Assembly (NCBI GenBank): GCA_016124585.1
Contig: WGNL01000023.1
Coordinates: forward strand, 206,108-270,107
DNA length: 64,000 nt
DNA from: Bacteroidota bacterium
Lineage (GTDB): Bacteria > Bacteroidota > Bacteroidia > Chitinophagales > Saprospiraceae
Direction: 5' to 3'
The translations under genes and the position numbers were made by a program. Below are positions 26,060-35,273 of the stretch, piece by piece (position 1 is the stretch's first letter; each line of letters begins with the position of its first letter). The notes under the pieces were generated by a model that had not been told where the DNA came from, did no database searches, and was given only the letters and a program-made list of their open reading frames with translations.

Positions 26060-26463
26060 ATTGAACTCGGTTAAGTGAAAACATAGTAATCCTATTCGCC
26101 AGTAGGCACGTTCGTGGCCTTTGCGTTGTATAGCTTAATATCCTTGGCAAAAACTTCAGGAGGGAAAGCCCTGTCTGATTTCAGCAGCGAGGCAGATGCA
26201 GTTTTCTCATGTTGTTCCGCAAGTGCGGCATCAGCTGCTTTTTGTGTAGGAAGAAGGCAATTCTGTGGTATCTATCCAAAAAGGAGTACACCACGGGTAA
26301 TTTTTATTTATCATACAAAAATTCATGCCAATATTTTTAATATGAGCTGTTTTTACTGACATTCTAGCAACGGAAAAAAAATGTTGGGACACGAAATGAA
26401 AGTACCATCTGTACAAAATCTGGCAACATCCTAGCTTTGTGCTTCATCAATACCATCAAAATC
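26060..26463. other. Intergenic region between adhesin and tag, 404 bp
   Basis: No gene is supported. The region must hold the adhesin promoter (minus strand) and the tag promoter (plus strand). Apart from the -7 box at 26432 I see no repeats or stable structures. Confidence 0.5.
26432..26439 (+). promoter_or_regulatory. Bacteroidota -7 box of tag (TAGCTTTG)
   Basis: Exact TAnnTTTG, 24 bases before the chosen tag start at 26464, which fits a short leader and supports that start over an upstream ATG at 26437 that lies inside the box. Confidence 0.6.
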
Positions 26464-27024
26464 ATGCAAGACCTTACCCGCTGCCCATGGTGCCTCAGCC
26501 ACGACATTTACATGGACTACCACGACAACGAATGGGGCATACCCTGCCATGACGACCAACAACTATTCGAAATGCTCTGCCTCGAAGGCGCTCAGGCTGG
26601 CCTCAGTTGGATTACGGTTTTGAAAAAAAGGGATTCGTACCGCCTTGCCTTCGACGGTTTTGATGCGGAGAAAATAGCCCAGTACGATGAAGCCAGGCGG
26701 GAAACATTGATGAACAATCCAGGTATCGTGCGCAACCGCTTAAAGGTGAACGCCTTTATCGAAAACGCAAAAGCCTACCTAAAGGTCAAGGAAGAATTTG
26801 GCAGTTTCGATAAGTATATCTGGCAGTTCGTGGGGCATCAGCCCATCGTAAACCACTGGGAGCGGCTTGGCCAGATTGCCCCAACCACCTCGGAGAGCGA
26901 CGCCATGTCGAAGGATTTGAAAAAGCAGGGATTCAAGTTTGTGGGAAGCACGATTTGTTATGCCTTCATGCAGGCTACTGGTATGGTAGATGACCATTTG
27001 GTGGGGTGCTGGAAGCGGAAATAA
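26464..27024 (+). CDS. tag: DNA-3-methyladenine glycosylase I
   Basis: Base-excision repair enzyme that removes 3-methyladenine from alkylated DNA. From ATG 26464 the protein is 186 residues, matching E. coli Tag (187). It begins RCPWCLSHDIYMDYHDNEWG, giving the zinc-binding cysteine and the conserved YHDxEWG motif, then FEMLCLEGAQAGLSW (the QAGLSW base pocket), and near the end VGSTICYAFMQATGMVDDHLVGCW, with the C-terminal H and C zinc ligands. The upstream ATG at 26437 was rejected because it overlaps the -7 box. It is a single gene with a strong bidirectional terminator shared with the large gene that converges on it. Confidence 0.95.
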   Translation: MQDLTRCPWCLSHDIYMDYHDNEWGIPCHDDQQLFEMLCLEGAQAGLSWITVLKKRDSYRLAFDGFDAEKIAQYDEARRETLMNNPGIVRNRLKVNAFIENAKAYLKVKEEFGSFDKYIWQFVGHQPIVNHWERLGQIAPTTSESDAMSKDLKKQGFKFVGSTICYAFMQATGMVDDHLVGCWKRK

Positions 27025-27028
27025 GCAA

Positions 27029-27062
27029 CAAGCCCCGTGGAAAACATTTCCCACGGGGCTTG
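27029..27062. terminator. Bidirectional intrinsic terminator between tag and the sugar dehydrogenase
   Basis: Perfect 12-bp stem CAAGCCCCGTGG / CCACGGGGCTTG around a 10-base loop, placed between two converging genes, with AT-rich sequence on both sides. Confidence 0.8.
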
Positions 27063-27067
27063 TAAAT

Positions 27068-30000
27068 TTACAGCTTCCCAACCATCAACTTCAGCGCTTT
27101 GGCTCTGCGCCCAGCCGCCTGAATCCACACCACATACCAGCCTTCAGGTACGTCTGCCAAGTCAATGCGCACAGGTTCCAGAGGCGCCGAATCCACTTCC
27201 ATTTCCTTCACTAACCGACCCATCCGGTCCACCAGCAGCAGCCGGACGATGCGACCTTCCACTGCCCGCAGATTTACATCCACATACCCGTTGGCGGGGT
27301 TCGGGAAGAGCTTGAAATCATCTAAGTCATCCCAAAATTCCAGCATCTGCACGTTGGAGAAGGCAACGGAACCGTTGTCCCGCAGTTGAACAATACGGTA
27401 AAAATTCCAACCTGGAAGCGGTCGTTGGTCTGTGAAGTGATAAGTCGTGAAATTATCGGATTGCTCATCGTTTGGTTGCTCCGCAATGGAAGTCCAGACA
27501 AAACCATCCGCCGAGCGCTCAATGCCGTAATTGACAGCATGTTCGCCACTGTTCGTGCTCCAGCGGAGTTTTGCAGTGGCACCGTCCTGTTTTACAAACA
27601 AAGAAAACACCTCGCCGGGCGCACCAATCACAGGGCTTGGCGGCGGATTCAGCGTCCAAAGTGCCTCATCGTCCTCGACAGGTGTACCCGTTGTGTTGTT
27701 TCCGGGGGTGCTGTCCACGTCGGCGGGACTGGCCGTTTTCACCTGCACGAAATAGGGCAAAGGGGTTGTATTTTGCAGACAAAACAGCACGAGGGTCATG
27801 GTTTTGCTCGTTCCGGCGGCCAAACTGCCCACCGTCCACTCGCCCGTCACGAGGTCGTAGCTCGTTCCGCTCGGTGGTGTGTTCGCAGTGTGGGCTAAGC
27901 CTTGCGGGATTGGCACCGCCAATTTCACCCCACTGGCCGCCGCCGTGCCGTTATTTGTCACGGTGATGGTGAAGGTTACATCGTTCCAAATCAGCAGGTT
28001 AGGGCTGCTGGCCGTCAAGGTTACTTCAAGGTCGGGTGCACTGCCACCGGGCGCTGTCACGCCAAAACTACGGGTCACGTCAGGGGCAGGGTTGTAGCTG
28101 GCATTGCCCGCTTGGCTGGCTTTGATGGTCACAGTGCCCGTAGCTCCCGTCAATGTCACCGTATTGCCTGACAACGTCGCTGGGCCGCTCACCAGACTGA
28201 AAGTCACGGGCAAGCCGCTCGAAGCCGTCGCTGAAATGGTGAACGGCACATCCGTCGTCAATTTATTTGGAATCGAGTTGAACGTAATCGTCTGGTTTTG
28301 CAAACCAGGCGCACTCACTGTGAAACTCCGCTCAACAGGTGTGGCAGCATTCCAACTGGTGTTCCCCGCTTGGGTAGCTCGCACCGTGACTGTACCTGTC
28401 GTTCCGCCTAGGGTGATGGTATTTCCAGAAATCGTGGCGGGCCCACTCACAATGCTGAGGCTGACGGGGAGGCCGCTCGTTGTGCTCGCCGTAACGGTGA
28501 AGGGCGCATCGGTTGTCACCTTGTTTGGAATGGCATTGAACGTAATCGTCTGATTCTGAGGCCCTGAGCCGGGGGCACCTGCGGTAATGGCCGCTTCGTC
28601 GTCCTCGTTCGGAGTGGGCGCTGTGCCGTTGCCGGGAGTGCTGTCGTTGTCGGTCGGTGTGGCAGCGCTCACTTGGGCGTAGGCGGTCAATGGTGCATTC
28701 TGCAAAATGAAGAAATTGCAAGTAATCGTGGCAGTCTCTCCGGGGTCCATCGTACCCACCGTCCAAATTTGATCGGTGAAAAGTCCAAAGCTGCCCTTTG
28801 AAACCACCACCTCGTTTCCACCCACATAAACGACACTTGAAGGTTTCGGGAAAGCCACCGTCACCCCGCTGGCCGCCGCCGTTCCTGCATTCGTGAGGGT
28901 AGCGGTGAAACCGATATTCCCCCACTGGGTCACATTCTGCGCCGAGGAGGTCATGGTCAGTTCCAAATCAACGCCGCTGCCACCACCGGGCAGATTGACC
29001 GTGAAAGTCCGGTCAACGTTTGGGGCGGGATTGTAGCTGCTGTTGCCAGCTTGCGAAGCACGAATCGTTACCGAACCGGGTTGCCCCGTAAGGGTTACGG
29101 TCGTTCCGCTCAACGTGGCTGGCCCGCTGATCAGCGTGAAGGTGACTGGCAAGCCACTCGACGCCGTTGCTGAAATGGTGAACGGCACATCGGTCGTGAG
29201 TTTATTTGAAATATTGTTGAACAAAATGGTCTGACTTTGCAGCCCCGGTTGCCCCACGGTGAAGCTCCGGTCAACGGGCGTAGCAGCGTTCCAACTGCTG
29301 TTGCCCAATTGCGAAGCACGAACCACTACCGTTCCGGGCGTTCCACCCAGCGTTACCGTGTTGCCGCTCACGGTGGCCGGGCCACTCACGATGGAATAGG
29401 TCACAGACAGTCCGCTCGACGCCGTGGCACTGAGGGCAAACGGTGCATCAGTTGTCACTTTGTTCGGAATGGTTGGGAAGGTAATCGTCTGATTTTGAGG
29501 GCCTTGGCCAGCACCTAGCGCTACCTCTGCCACCTCATCGTCCTCGTTGGCAACGCCGGGGGTGCCATTACCGGGGGTGCTGTCGGTGTCTGTCTGGTCA
29601 CAGGCGCTTACCTCCGCCCAGCCAGTGAACGGTGGCGCAGCTAGCAGGTACCAACCCACCGTCAGCGTGGCGGAGCCACCAGCAGCGAGATTCCCCACAT
29701 ACCAGACTTTTGTTCCAAAATAGTCGAATGTGCCTTGCGAAGCAACTGCTTCACTGCCTCCGACATAGACTGTGTTGGAGGGTAGCGGTGCAAAGACCCG
29801 CACATTCGTGGCCTGCGCCGAGCCGCTGTTGGTGACGGTGAAGGTGTAAAAAATGGAATTGTAAATGCTGGCCGTCGTTGGGCTGATCGTGGCGCTGAGG
29901 GACAAATCCACATTGCCTCCCCCACCCGCTTGGGTGACGGTGAAACTACGCTCGACAGGAGTGGCCGCTGACCAGCTTGTGTTACCGGATTGCGAAGCAC

Positions 30001-32956
30001 GGATCGTCACCGTTCCTGCTTGTCCAGTCAAGGTAACGGTGCTGCCGCTCACGGTGGCCGGGCCGCTGATGATCGAGTAAGTCACTGGCAAACCACTGCT
30101 GGCCGAGGCACTCAAGGTGAAAGCTGGGTCGTTAGTGAGTTTGTTTGGGATGGTCGGAAAAGTGATGGTCTGTGATTGCGGAGCAGCCGAATATGGTGAA
30201 AGCCGCATTCCGGGGATGGGTCGTTCAAGGGTACCCCCAGGCAATTGCCAGCCGACGGCGAAGTTGTCACCGCCCGTGCCTTCCTTCATCAAGGCTTCGA
30301 TGTAGTATTGCTGACCTGCGGTCAAGGTGAGGAGTGCCGATTGTTGCGAAGTGAATTTCGTCCACTCCTGCGAAGATGTCCAACTTGTGACATTGGCAAT
30401 AAGCGACTTGTTGGCGGGACTGCTGTCGGTCGATAGCCAGAGTTCGCCGTTGTCGTCACTGGCTATCCAAAAACGATACTGCCCCGTGACCGGCGGACAA
30501 ATATAGCCGCGTACTCGAACGCCGTAGTTGTCGAAGGCATCCACTGGGATTTCAAAAATGTTCAGCGAACCAGTTGCGTTAGGTGTGGCAGTCAATGGGA
30601 TTTGTGAAACTGCCGTGCCTGTAATGCCGGTCCACCTCTCAAATGAAATAGTACCTGTGCCGCCACAGGTACTTGGTGGGGCAACGTTTACCCAAAAACT
30701 CTGCGATACATTGACTGCCGGGCCAACCGTACCGTTACCGGGCTGTGTAGCGGCTATGGTGACTTTGCCGGGTACACCAAGTAATGTGACCTGATTCCCA
30801 AGAACTTGTGCCGGGCCTTCCGTAACGTAGAAAGCAATAGGTAGCCCACTTGTAGTTGTGGCGGTCAAGTTGAACGGTGCATCACCCACCAATTTATCCG
30901 AGATCGCGGAGAAGCTGATGGTCTGGTTCGTTCCAGTACAGGCCGGAAAAATGTCCTTTTCATAAAAATCAGCCGCCCCTGTTGGATCACTAACTTTTAG
31001 TTTTATACGATACCAATAACTGGCTTCGTAGCATTCGATGGGTGTGAGGTTGACAGTTGCTGTGGGCGTGGTGAAAGTCTGTACGGGGTGTGAGTGCGCG
31101 TTGTGGTATAAAATCACTTCCCAAAAATAGCTCAGTTGAGAAGCCGAATGATTAGCATCAGTGACCGTGGCACTCAAGTTAACGGGTGTAGTCGTGCTTG
31201 GATTGAAAGTGTTGAGCGCATCAACGCTTGTAGAGACAATGTCCGGTACTGCGTTGTTCAGTGAAACATTGACGGTGGCTGTGGCAGTGAGGCTCGTGTT
31301 ATCGGTAACCGTCAGGGTTGTAGTGTACCCGATGGGGGAAGTGCCAGGGCTGTAAGTCTTAACAGGATTGGCCTCGGTGCTGGTGGTTCCGTCACCAAAA
31401 TTCCAGAGGTAGGCCAACGTGCCACCATCTTGATCATAGGTATTGAAACTGGAAAATTGGACGGTGAGCGGGGAAGTACCCACGTTGGGCGTAGCCGAAG
31501 CAAATGCCACTGGCGCATGGTTGGTGGTGCCTGTAAAGCTGACCCTCCGAATCTGGTCAGGGTAACGAACATACCAGATACCACCCTGTGTCGGGTGGGT
31601 GTTCACGAAGACGCAAGCTCCTGCCACATTCACGAAAGTGCGCACTTCGATGGGATTATAATTGGCATCAAATCTGAAGTTTCGAATCCAACCAGCGCCA
31701 TAGTCGGCATGGAAATAAGTGTCGTGCCACTCAGGCGGAAATTCATGTCCATGATACCAAACGCCTCCCGTACTGGCATTTCCAGTAAAGGAAGTGCCGG
31801 GAAGCTGCGCCGAGCCGACATTGTAAATCGTGCCGTTGATGAGCCCACGGGCACTGCCTGTACGCCAATCCACCTTTGGGCGGTCATGCACTGCCGGAGC
31901 ATAGGTCGAATTGTTGTAACCAGGCTGGGTGGTCATGCCCTCGTATTTCGGCCAACCGAAGTTCATGCCAGGGGCGTTTACTACGTCCATTTCTTCCCGT
32001 GTGGACCAGCCCACATCCCCCACTAGGAACACACCAGGGTTACCATCAGCAGGATTATGGCTCCCTGTCTCTGGGACATATGTAAAACGGTAGGGATTTC
32101 GCAGGCCGCGTGCCCAGACGCGGGAGGCGACAGACTTTGGTTGCGATGCATTCCAATAGGGATTGCTGGGGTAGCCCTCCCCGGTTTGGGGGTTTAACCG
32201 CAAAATTTTACCAGAATAAGAAGTCAGCGTCTGGCAGCGATAAGCACCGATATTTTGAGCGGAAGTGATGATGCCATCGGTGAGGGCCTGGGCGTAGTAG
32301 GTCTCGGCGAGACTGCCTTGGTCAACGGTGTTGTAGCTGGCCCCGTCACCCATGCTGGCAAGCAGCGAGCCATCCTGCCCAAAGACAAGGGAACCCGTGC
32401 CGTGGCTTTCGTGGAGGATGGGCGGGCCATCGTTCACCGAATTGCCTAGCAAAACAAAGCGGCTGCCAGGCACAACGCTAGCGAACGTGCTGATGTCCAC
32501 TTGGTAGCGGGTAATGCGCCCGATGGTAGCATTGTAGTATTCATTGGTCGTAGAGCTGTACTGACCAGTGCCATATTTTAACAAATAATGTCGATCCACA
32601 ACGTACTGGAGATAGATGTAGCCGTTGCTGAGGAAATTAGGATCGAGGGCGAAGCCGAGCAGTCCAAAGTCGCGCCAAGCACCGACTTCCTCGGAAATGT
32701 CAAGGAGCGGAGTAGGTTGTTTCACCCCGTTCACAACAACCCAGACTTTGCCGACGGTTTCCCAAACGTACATACGTCCGTTATTGTCCCAAGTGAAGCC
32801 GGCGACTTGATTGAAACCACCAAGGTAAAGGTTGTCAGAGAAGCCTGTAGGCTGGGCGCGGAGATTGCCCTTTACGAAGAAAAGCAAAATACTTAAAAAA
32901 ATAAGGACAAGTGGCCAATAACTGCCACGGGTTGAAACGGGTGTTGCTCGGTTCAT
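27068..32956 (-). CDS. T9SS-exported PQQ-type sugar dehydrogenase with PKD, PA14 and DUF11 modules
   Basis: 1,962 residues. A signal segment (LVLIFLSILLFFVKGNLRAQ) is followed by a six-bladed sugar (glucose/sorbosone-like) dehydrogenase domain at about 38-480 (GLLGFALDPNF, GKILRLNPQTGEGYPSNP, WARGLRNPYRFTY, VGDVGWSTREEMD). Next are a PKD domain (about 490-580), a PA14-like region (about 790-925) that suggests carbohydrate binding, six ~80-residue Ig-like units (QTITF-x-x-IPNK...), three DUF11-type domains, and a T9SS type A sorting domain at the end (FKLFPNPANGYVDV). I infer a cell-surface or secreted sugar oxidase; whether PQQ is the cofactor is from family knowledge. Internal repeats are similar at DNA level. 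Confidence 0.9.
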   Translation of the reverse strand: MNRATPVSTRGSYWPLVLIFLSILLFFVKGNLRAQPTGFSDNLYLGGFNQVAGFTWDNNGRMYVWETVGKVWVVVNGVKQPTPLLDISEEVGAWRDFGLLGFALDPNFLSNGYIYLQYVVDRHYLLKYGTGQYSSTTNEYYNATIGRITRYQVDISTFASVVPGSRFVLLGNSVNDGPPILHESHGTGSLVFGQDGSLLASMGDGASYNTVDQGSLAETYYAQALTDGIITSAQNIGAYRCQTLTSYSGKILRLNPQTGEGYPSNPYWNASQPKSVASRVWARGLRNPYRFTYVPETGSHNPADGNPGVFLVGDVGWSTREEMDVVNAPGMNFGWPKYEGMTTQPGYNNSTYAPAVHDRPKVDWRTGSARGLINGTIYNVGSAQLPGTSFTGNASTGGVWYHGHEFPPEWHDTYFHADYGAGWIRNFRFDANYNPIEVRTFVNVAGACVFVNTHPTQGGIWYVRYPDQIRRVSFTGTTNHAPVAFASATPNVGTSPLTVQFSSFNTYDQDGGTLAYLWNFGDGTTSTEANPVKTYSPGTSPIGYTTTLTVTDNTSLTATATVNVSLNNAVPDIVSTSVDALNTFNPSTTTPVNLSATVTDANHSASQLSYFWEVILYHNAHSHPVQTFTTPTATVNLTPIECYEASYWYRIKLKVSDPTGAADFYEKDIFPACTGTNQTISFSAISDKLVGDAPFNLTATTTSGLPIAFYVTEGPAQVLGNQVTLLGVPGKVTIAATQPGNGTVGPAVNVSQSFWVNVAPPSTCGGTGTISFERWTGITGTAVSQIPLTATPNATGSLNIFEIPVDAFDNYGVRVRGYICPPVTGQYRFWIASDDNGELWLSTDSSPANKSLIANVTSWTSSQEWTKFTSQQSALLTLTAGQQYYIEALMKEGTGGDNFAVGWQLPGGTLERPIPGMRLSPYSAAPQSQTITFPTIPNKLTNDPAFTLSASASSGLPVTYSIISGPATVSGSTVTLTGQAGTVTIRASQSGNTSWSAATPVERSFTVTQAGGGGNVDLSLSATISPTTASIYNSIFYTFTVTNSGSAQATNVRVFAPLPSNTVYVGGSEAVASQGTFDYFGTKVWYVGNLAAGGSATLTVGWYLLAAPPFTGWAEVSACDQTDTDSTPGNGTPGVANEDDEVAEVALGAGQGPQNQTITFPTIPNKVTTDAPFALSATASSGLSVTYSIVSGPATVSGNTVTLGGTPGTVVVRASQLGNSSWNAATPVDRSFTVGQPGLQSQTILFNNISNKLTTDVPFTISATASSGLPVTFTLISGPATLSGTTVTLTGQPGSVTIRASQAGNSSYNPAPNVDRTFTVNLPGGGSGVDLELTMTSSAQNVTQWGNIGFTATLTNAGTAAASGVTVAFPKPSSVVYVGGNEVVVSKGSFGLFTDQIWTVGTMDPGETATITCNFFILQNAPLTAYAQVSAATPTDNDSTPGNGTAPTPNEDDEAAITAGAPGSGPQNQTITFNAIPNKVTTDAPFTVTASTTSGLPVSLSIVSGPATISGNTITLGGTTGTVTVRATQAGNTSWNAATPVERSFTVSAPGLQNQTITFNSIPNKLTTDVPFTISATASSGLPVTFSLVSGPATLSGNTVTLTGATGTVTIKASQAGNASYNPAPDVTRSFGVTAPGGSAPDLEVTLTASSPNLLIWNDVTFTITVTNNGTAAASGVKLAVPIPQGLAHTANTPPSGTSYDLVTGEWTVGSLAAGTSKTMTLVLFCLQNTTPLPYFVQVKTASPADVDSTPGNNTTGTPVEDDEALWTLNPPPSPVIGAPGEVFSLFVKQDGATAKLRWSTNSGEHAVNYGIERSADGFVWTSIAEQPNDEQSDNFTTYHFTDQRPLPGWNFYRIVQLRDNGSVAFSNVQMLEFWDDLDDFKLFPNPANGYVDVNLRAVEGRIVRLLLVDRMGRLVKEMEVDSAPLEPVRIDLADVPEGWYVVWIQAAGRRAKALKLMVGKL
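28060..30935 (-). repeat. Six Ig-like repeats interleaved with DUF11 units (coding)
   Basis: Units of about 250 bp near 28060-28300, 28310-28560, 28990-29245, 29255-29500, 29935-30180 and 30690-30935, each running from QTI-x-F to RSFTV. Pairs of neighbouring units alternate with DUF11-type domains. Shared codons suggest recent duplication. Confidence 0.75.
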
Positions 32957-33159
32957 ACTTTTTGGATTTTAGTGTTTGTTTAAATAGTGTTTGCGTGGCA
33001 GTTGCCAGCGGTACGGGGGGAATCCAGACTTAATATTTGAAAGGGAGGATGAGTGAGGAGAATTCCTATGTTTCAGGAAGATTTGCGAAGGTAATTCAGT
33101 TTTGTTGAAATTTAGGTATTTAATACGACATTTAACAGAAATGCATATCTACTAAAAAG
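32957..33159. other. Intergenic region upstream of the sugar dehydrogenase
   Basis: Contains the expected promoter of the sugar dehydrogenase and the Hsp20 gene end; no clear motif is seen apart from the terminator that follows. Confidence 0.4.
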
Positions 33160-33187
33160 AAGGGGCAGCCCGATTGGGCAGCCCCTT
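33160..33187 (-). terminator. Intrinsic terminator of the Hsp20 gene
   Basis: 12-bp stem AAGGGGCAGCCC / GGGCAGCCCCTT (one mismatch, 4-base loop). On the minus strand it is followed by TTCTTTTT, a T-rich tract. Confidence 0.75.
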
Positions 33188-33214
33188 CAAGTTCTGCGAA
33201 ATGGTTAGCGAATT

Positions 33215-33670
33215 TTAGGCTACGAAAACATCCCTAGCTGGCGTCTGTGCCCTAGGTAGTTTTGGCAAGCTTACTACCAGCACGCCATCGGTGTAGGTGG
33301 CAGCGATGCCATTGGCATCAATTTTTTCGTTGAGCTGAAATTGCCGCTCGAAAGCCACCGTCTTGAACTCCCGACGGGTCCAGTTGGCTGATTTTGTGAG
33401 GTCGCTTTCCTCCTGCTTTTGGGCAGAGATAGTGAGGATATCACCTTGCACACTGATTTGAAAATCTTGCTTTGAGCGGCCTGGAGCGGCGAGGTGAAGT
33501 TCGTAGCGGTCTTCCAACTCCTGAACATTCACTGGAGGTTGGAACCAACCACCGCGAGCCCAGCCACTCTGTGGACCACCAAAACCTTGGCCCCAACGGC
33601 CATGACCACCCCAACCTTTGCCGGCATGACCGTAGCCGCCGCGCATTCCATGATGATTACTGTAACACAT
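33215..33670 (-). CDS. Small heat shock protein, Hsp20/alpha-crystallin family
   Basis: Cytosolic ATP-independent chaperone that holds unfolding proteins. The chosen ATG (33670) gives 151 residues beginning MCYSNHHGMRGG; an upstream start would add 29 residues with no conserved features. The first 45 residues are Gly/His/Trp-rich, which is unusual and probably the flexible oligomerisation arm. The alpha-crystallin core follows (PPVNVQELEDRYELHLAAPG, then DILTISAQKQ), with the conserved A-x-x-x-x-G-V-L segment as IAATYTDGVLVVSLPK near 128-143. The next gene (33772-34038) lies upstream on the same strand, 100 bp away. That gene has the ECF-type promoter, so Hsp20 may belong to the same stress regulon. 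Confidence 0.93.
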   Translation of the reverse strand: MCYSNHHGMRGGYGHAGKGWGGHGRWGQGFGGPQSGWARGGWFQPPVNVQELEDRYELHLAAPGRSKQDFQISVQGDILTISAQKQEESDLTKSANWTRREFKTVAFERQFQLNEKIDANGIAATYTDGVLVVSLPKLPRAQTPARDVFVA

Positions 33671-33771
33671 GATTTGATTTGATTTAGTGGAACCAGGCGA
33701 TGAAAATTGGAGGTTTTTCTGTAAAAAAGCGCCGCTGATTTTCAAGTCGCCAAGCACCTGTTTTTAAAAAA

Positions 33772-34038
33772 TTAGATGACTTCGATTATCCTTGTCTGTT
33801 GTATCCAGTCGAAAGCAGGCTCACTACGCCTTGCGTCAATTGGAATGGGCTGCCGCTGCCGCATGGAGGCTACGTGCATCGGATTTTGGTGGTAGCCCCG
33901 GCCTATCAATCGGCGAATGGCCATGAAGACGCCACCGAAGATAACCAAGCCTAGCACTGCCGTTACCAACAGTTTGAATAGGAAAAACAAAGCCACTATG
34001 CCCACGAGCGGGGCAATGAAAAATGGGAACCGTCGCAT
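33772..34038 (-). CDS. Small membrane protein, 88 aa
   Basis: From ATG 34038 the product starts MRRFPFFIAPLVGIVALFF and has one long or two short membrane segments (residues 4-42), then a cytoplasmic-looking tail with Arg/Gln-rich RQRQPIPIDARRS. No family is recognised. The upstream region has the same CATTTAAAGTAAAA-N12-CGTCT sequence as the ECF sigma gene at 35274, so it is probably in that sigma factor's regulon. It lies upstream of, and may be co-transcribed with, the Hsp20 gene. Function is unknown; a membrane-stress role would fit. Confidence 0.7.
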   Translation of the reverse strand: MRRFPFFIAPLVGIVALFFLFKLLVTAVLGLVIFGGVFMAIRRLIGRGYHQNPMHVASMRQRQPIPIDARRSEPAFDWIQQTRIIEVI

Positions 34039-34116
34039 GATTTGGAATTTTATGAAATGAAATAAATCGGGTGAAATTCTTGCGGCTGTTTTAATTTGTA
34101 TGCCGCACAAAAAGGA

Positions 34117-34147
34117 AGACGAACAGACTGATTTTTTACTTTAAATG
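34117..34147 (-). promoter_or_regulatory. ECF-type promoter, copy 2
   Basis: Minus strand reads CATTTAAAGTAAAA, twelve bases, CGTCT. Both elements and the spacing are identical to 35862-35892. It lies about 80 bases before the ATG of the small membrane protein. Confidence 0.7.
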
Positions 34148-34203
34148 AATTTATTTTTTTTGAAAAAATATTTTAAGCACTTGATTATCAGTTAATTATT
34201 GTA

Positions 34204-34947
34204 TCAATTTTCCAATAACCAGCGATGCAGTTTCGCGTATTCGCTTCTCCAAAAAACCTCGTTGTGCTTACCTCGTCCGCGGATAACTACGCGCAGTTGC
34301 CCTTCCGAAACCCCGCCATTGCGAAGTAACCAATACAGCCGCTGCAAAGCTGGTTCCATGCCTCGACTTTCTGTTTTGCTGCCCGCCACGTATATTTTTA
34401 GCCTCGGGTCAATTTCTTTTTCAGCCAAATTGAAAAGCTGCGGATTGAACCAAAGGGAAGGAGACATCGCTCCCACCTTGCCGAATACTTCGCCAAACTG
34501 AAACCCTGCATACAGTGCCAGCAGGCCGCCCATCGAACTGCCCACAATGGCAGTTGCTTCGCGCTGCGGTAGCGTCCGATAATTAGCATCCAGTTCTGGT
34601 TTGAGTTCCTGCATGATGAAGCGGAGGTGCGCGGCACCTCCCCCACCCTGCCGCCCGCGCTTAAAAGGCGCGTACTCGTTAATACGTCCCACGCCTGCAT
34701 TGTCAATACCCACGACGATGGCCTGAAGTTTTTTTGGCAGCTTCATCATGGTTTCAGGAATTTTCCAATGTCGGCCACCAAAAGCCGTTTTTGGATCAAA
34801 AAGGTTTTGACCATCCAAGGCATAAATGACGGGGTAGCGGCGCGACGATTGATGATAATCTTTGGGAAGCAAAAGGCGCACCGTGCGTGGTGCGCCCTTG
34901 GGCGTAGTTTTTATCTGAAAAAAGTGGAGCTGGGGGTCATTTTTCAT
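34204..34947 (-). CDS. Esterase, alpha/beta hydrolase (putative esterase family)
   Basis: 247 residues of the esterase-D/IroE type. Visible motifs: RYPVIYALDGQNLFD near 38-52, the nucleophile GSSMGG near 135-140, and a late His in GRGKHNEVFWRSEYA as the probable third catalytic residue; an Asp/Glu is expected in KIYVAGSKTESRG. No signal peptide is seen. The likely activity is hydrolysis of esters or a thioester; the substrate is unknown. Its ATG overlaps the stop of the upstream 108-residue membrane protein by 4 bases (ATGA), so it is the third gene of the ECF sigma operon. Confidence 0.85.
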   Translation of the reverse strand: MKNDPQLHFFQIKTTPKGAPRTVRLLLPKDYHQSSRRYPVIYALDGQNLFDPKTAFGGRHWKIPETMMKLPKKLQAIVVGIDNAGVGRINEYAPFKRGRQGGGGAAHLRFIMQELKPELDANYRTLPQREATAIVGSSMGGLLALYAGFQFGEVFGKVGAMSPSLWFNPQLFNLAEKEIDPRLKIYVAGSKTESRGMEPALQRLYWLLRNGGVSEGQLRVVIRGRGKHNEVFWRSEYAKLHRWLLEN

Positions 34948-35270
34948 TCCTCACGCTTTTTGCAGCGCTCGCGCCACTTAGCCTTGAATTGAGCTCGCTC
35001 CTCCTCGCTCATGTTCATCCATTTCTCCCGCCAGTGCATGCCACCACCGGGCCGAGGTCCTGGTTTTCCATGAAAACCACTGAACAAGATTTTAGAAAGC
35101 ACCAACAGCCCTACCGCCTGCCAATAAGTCAACGCCGACACACCAGCCACGACGTTCGGCAAAATGGCGTTCCAAAGCAGCATGACGACCCACCCTATCA
35201 GCAGCAAAAAAGCAGCGATGCCAAAAGGTATGAGGAAAAATTTTTTACGACTTCTATGCTTGTTGAACAT
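34944..35270 (-). CDS. Membrane protein in the ECF operon, 108 aa
   Basis: Two hydrophobic segments (FFLIPFGIAAFLLLIGWVVML and TYWQAVGLLVLSKILF) and a charged C-terminal tail with the helical MNMSEEERAQFKAKWRERC. The gene lies 3 bases after the sigma gene stop and overlaps the esterase start. Small membrane proteins directly downstream of an ECF sigma are often anti-sigma factors or signal sensors, but it lacks a recognisable zinc anti-sigma motif (H-x3-C-x2-C). I infer a regulatory or membrane-stress role; function unproven. Confidence 0.75.
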   Translation of the reverse strand: MFNKHRSRKKFFLIPFGIAAFLLLIGWVVMLLWNAILPNVVAGVSALTYWQAVGLLVLSKILFSGFHGKPGPRPGGGMHWREKWMNMSEEERAQFKAKWRERCKKREE

Positions 35271-35273
35271 GGC

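Noticed and set aside
26114-26359. Short plus-strand frame before tag
   Set aside because: No signal, domain or conserved pattern; it overlaps the presumed promoter region.
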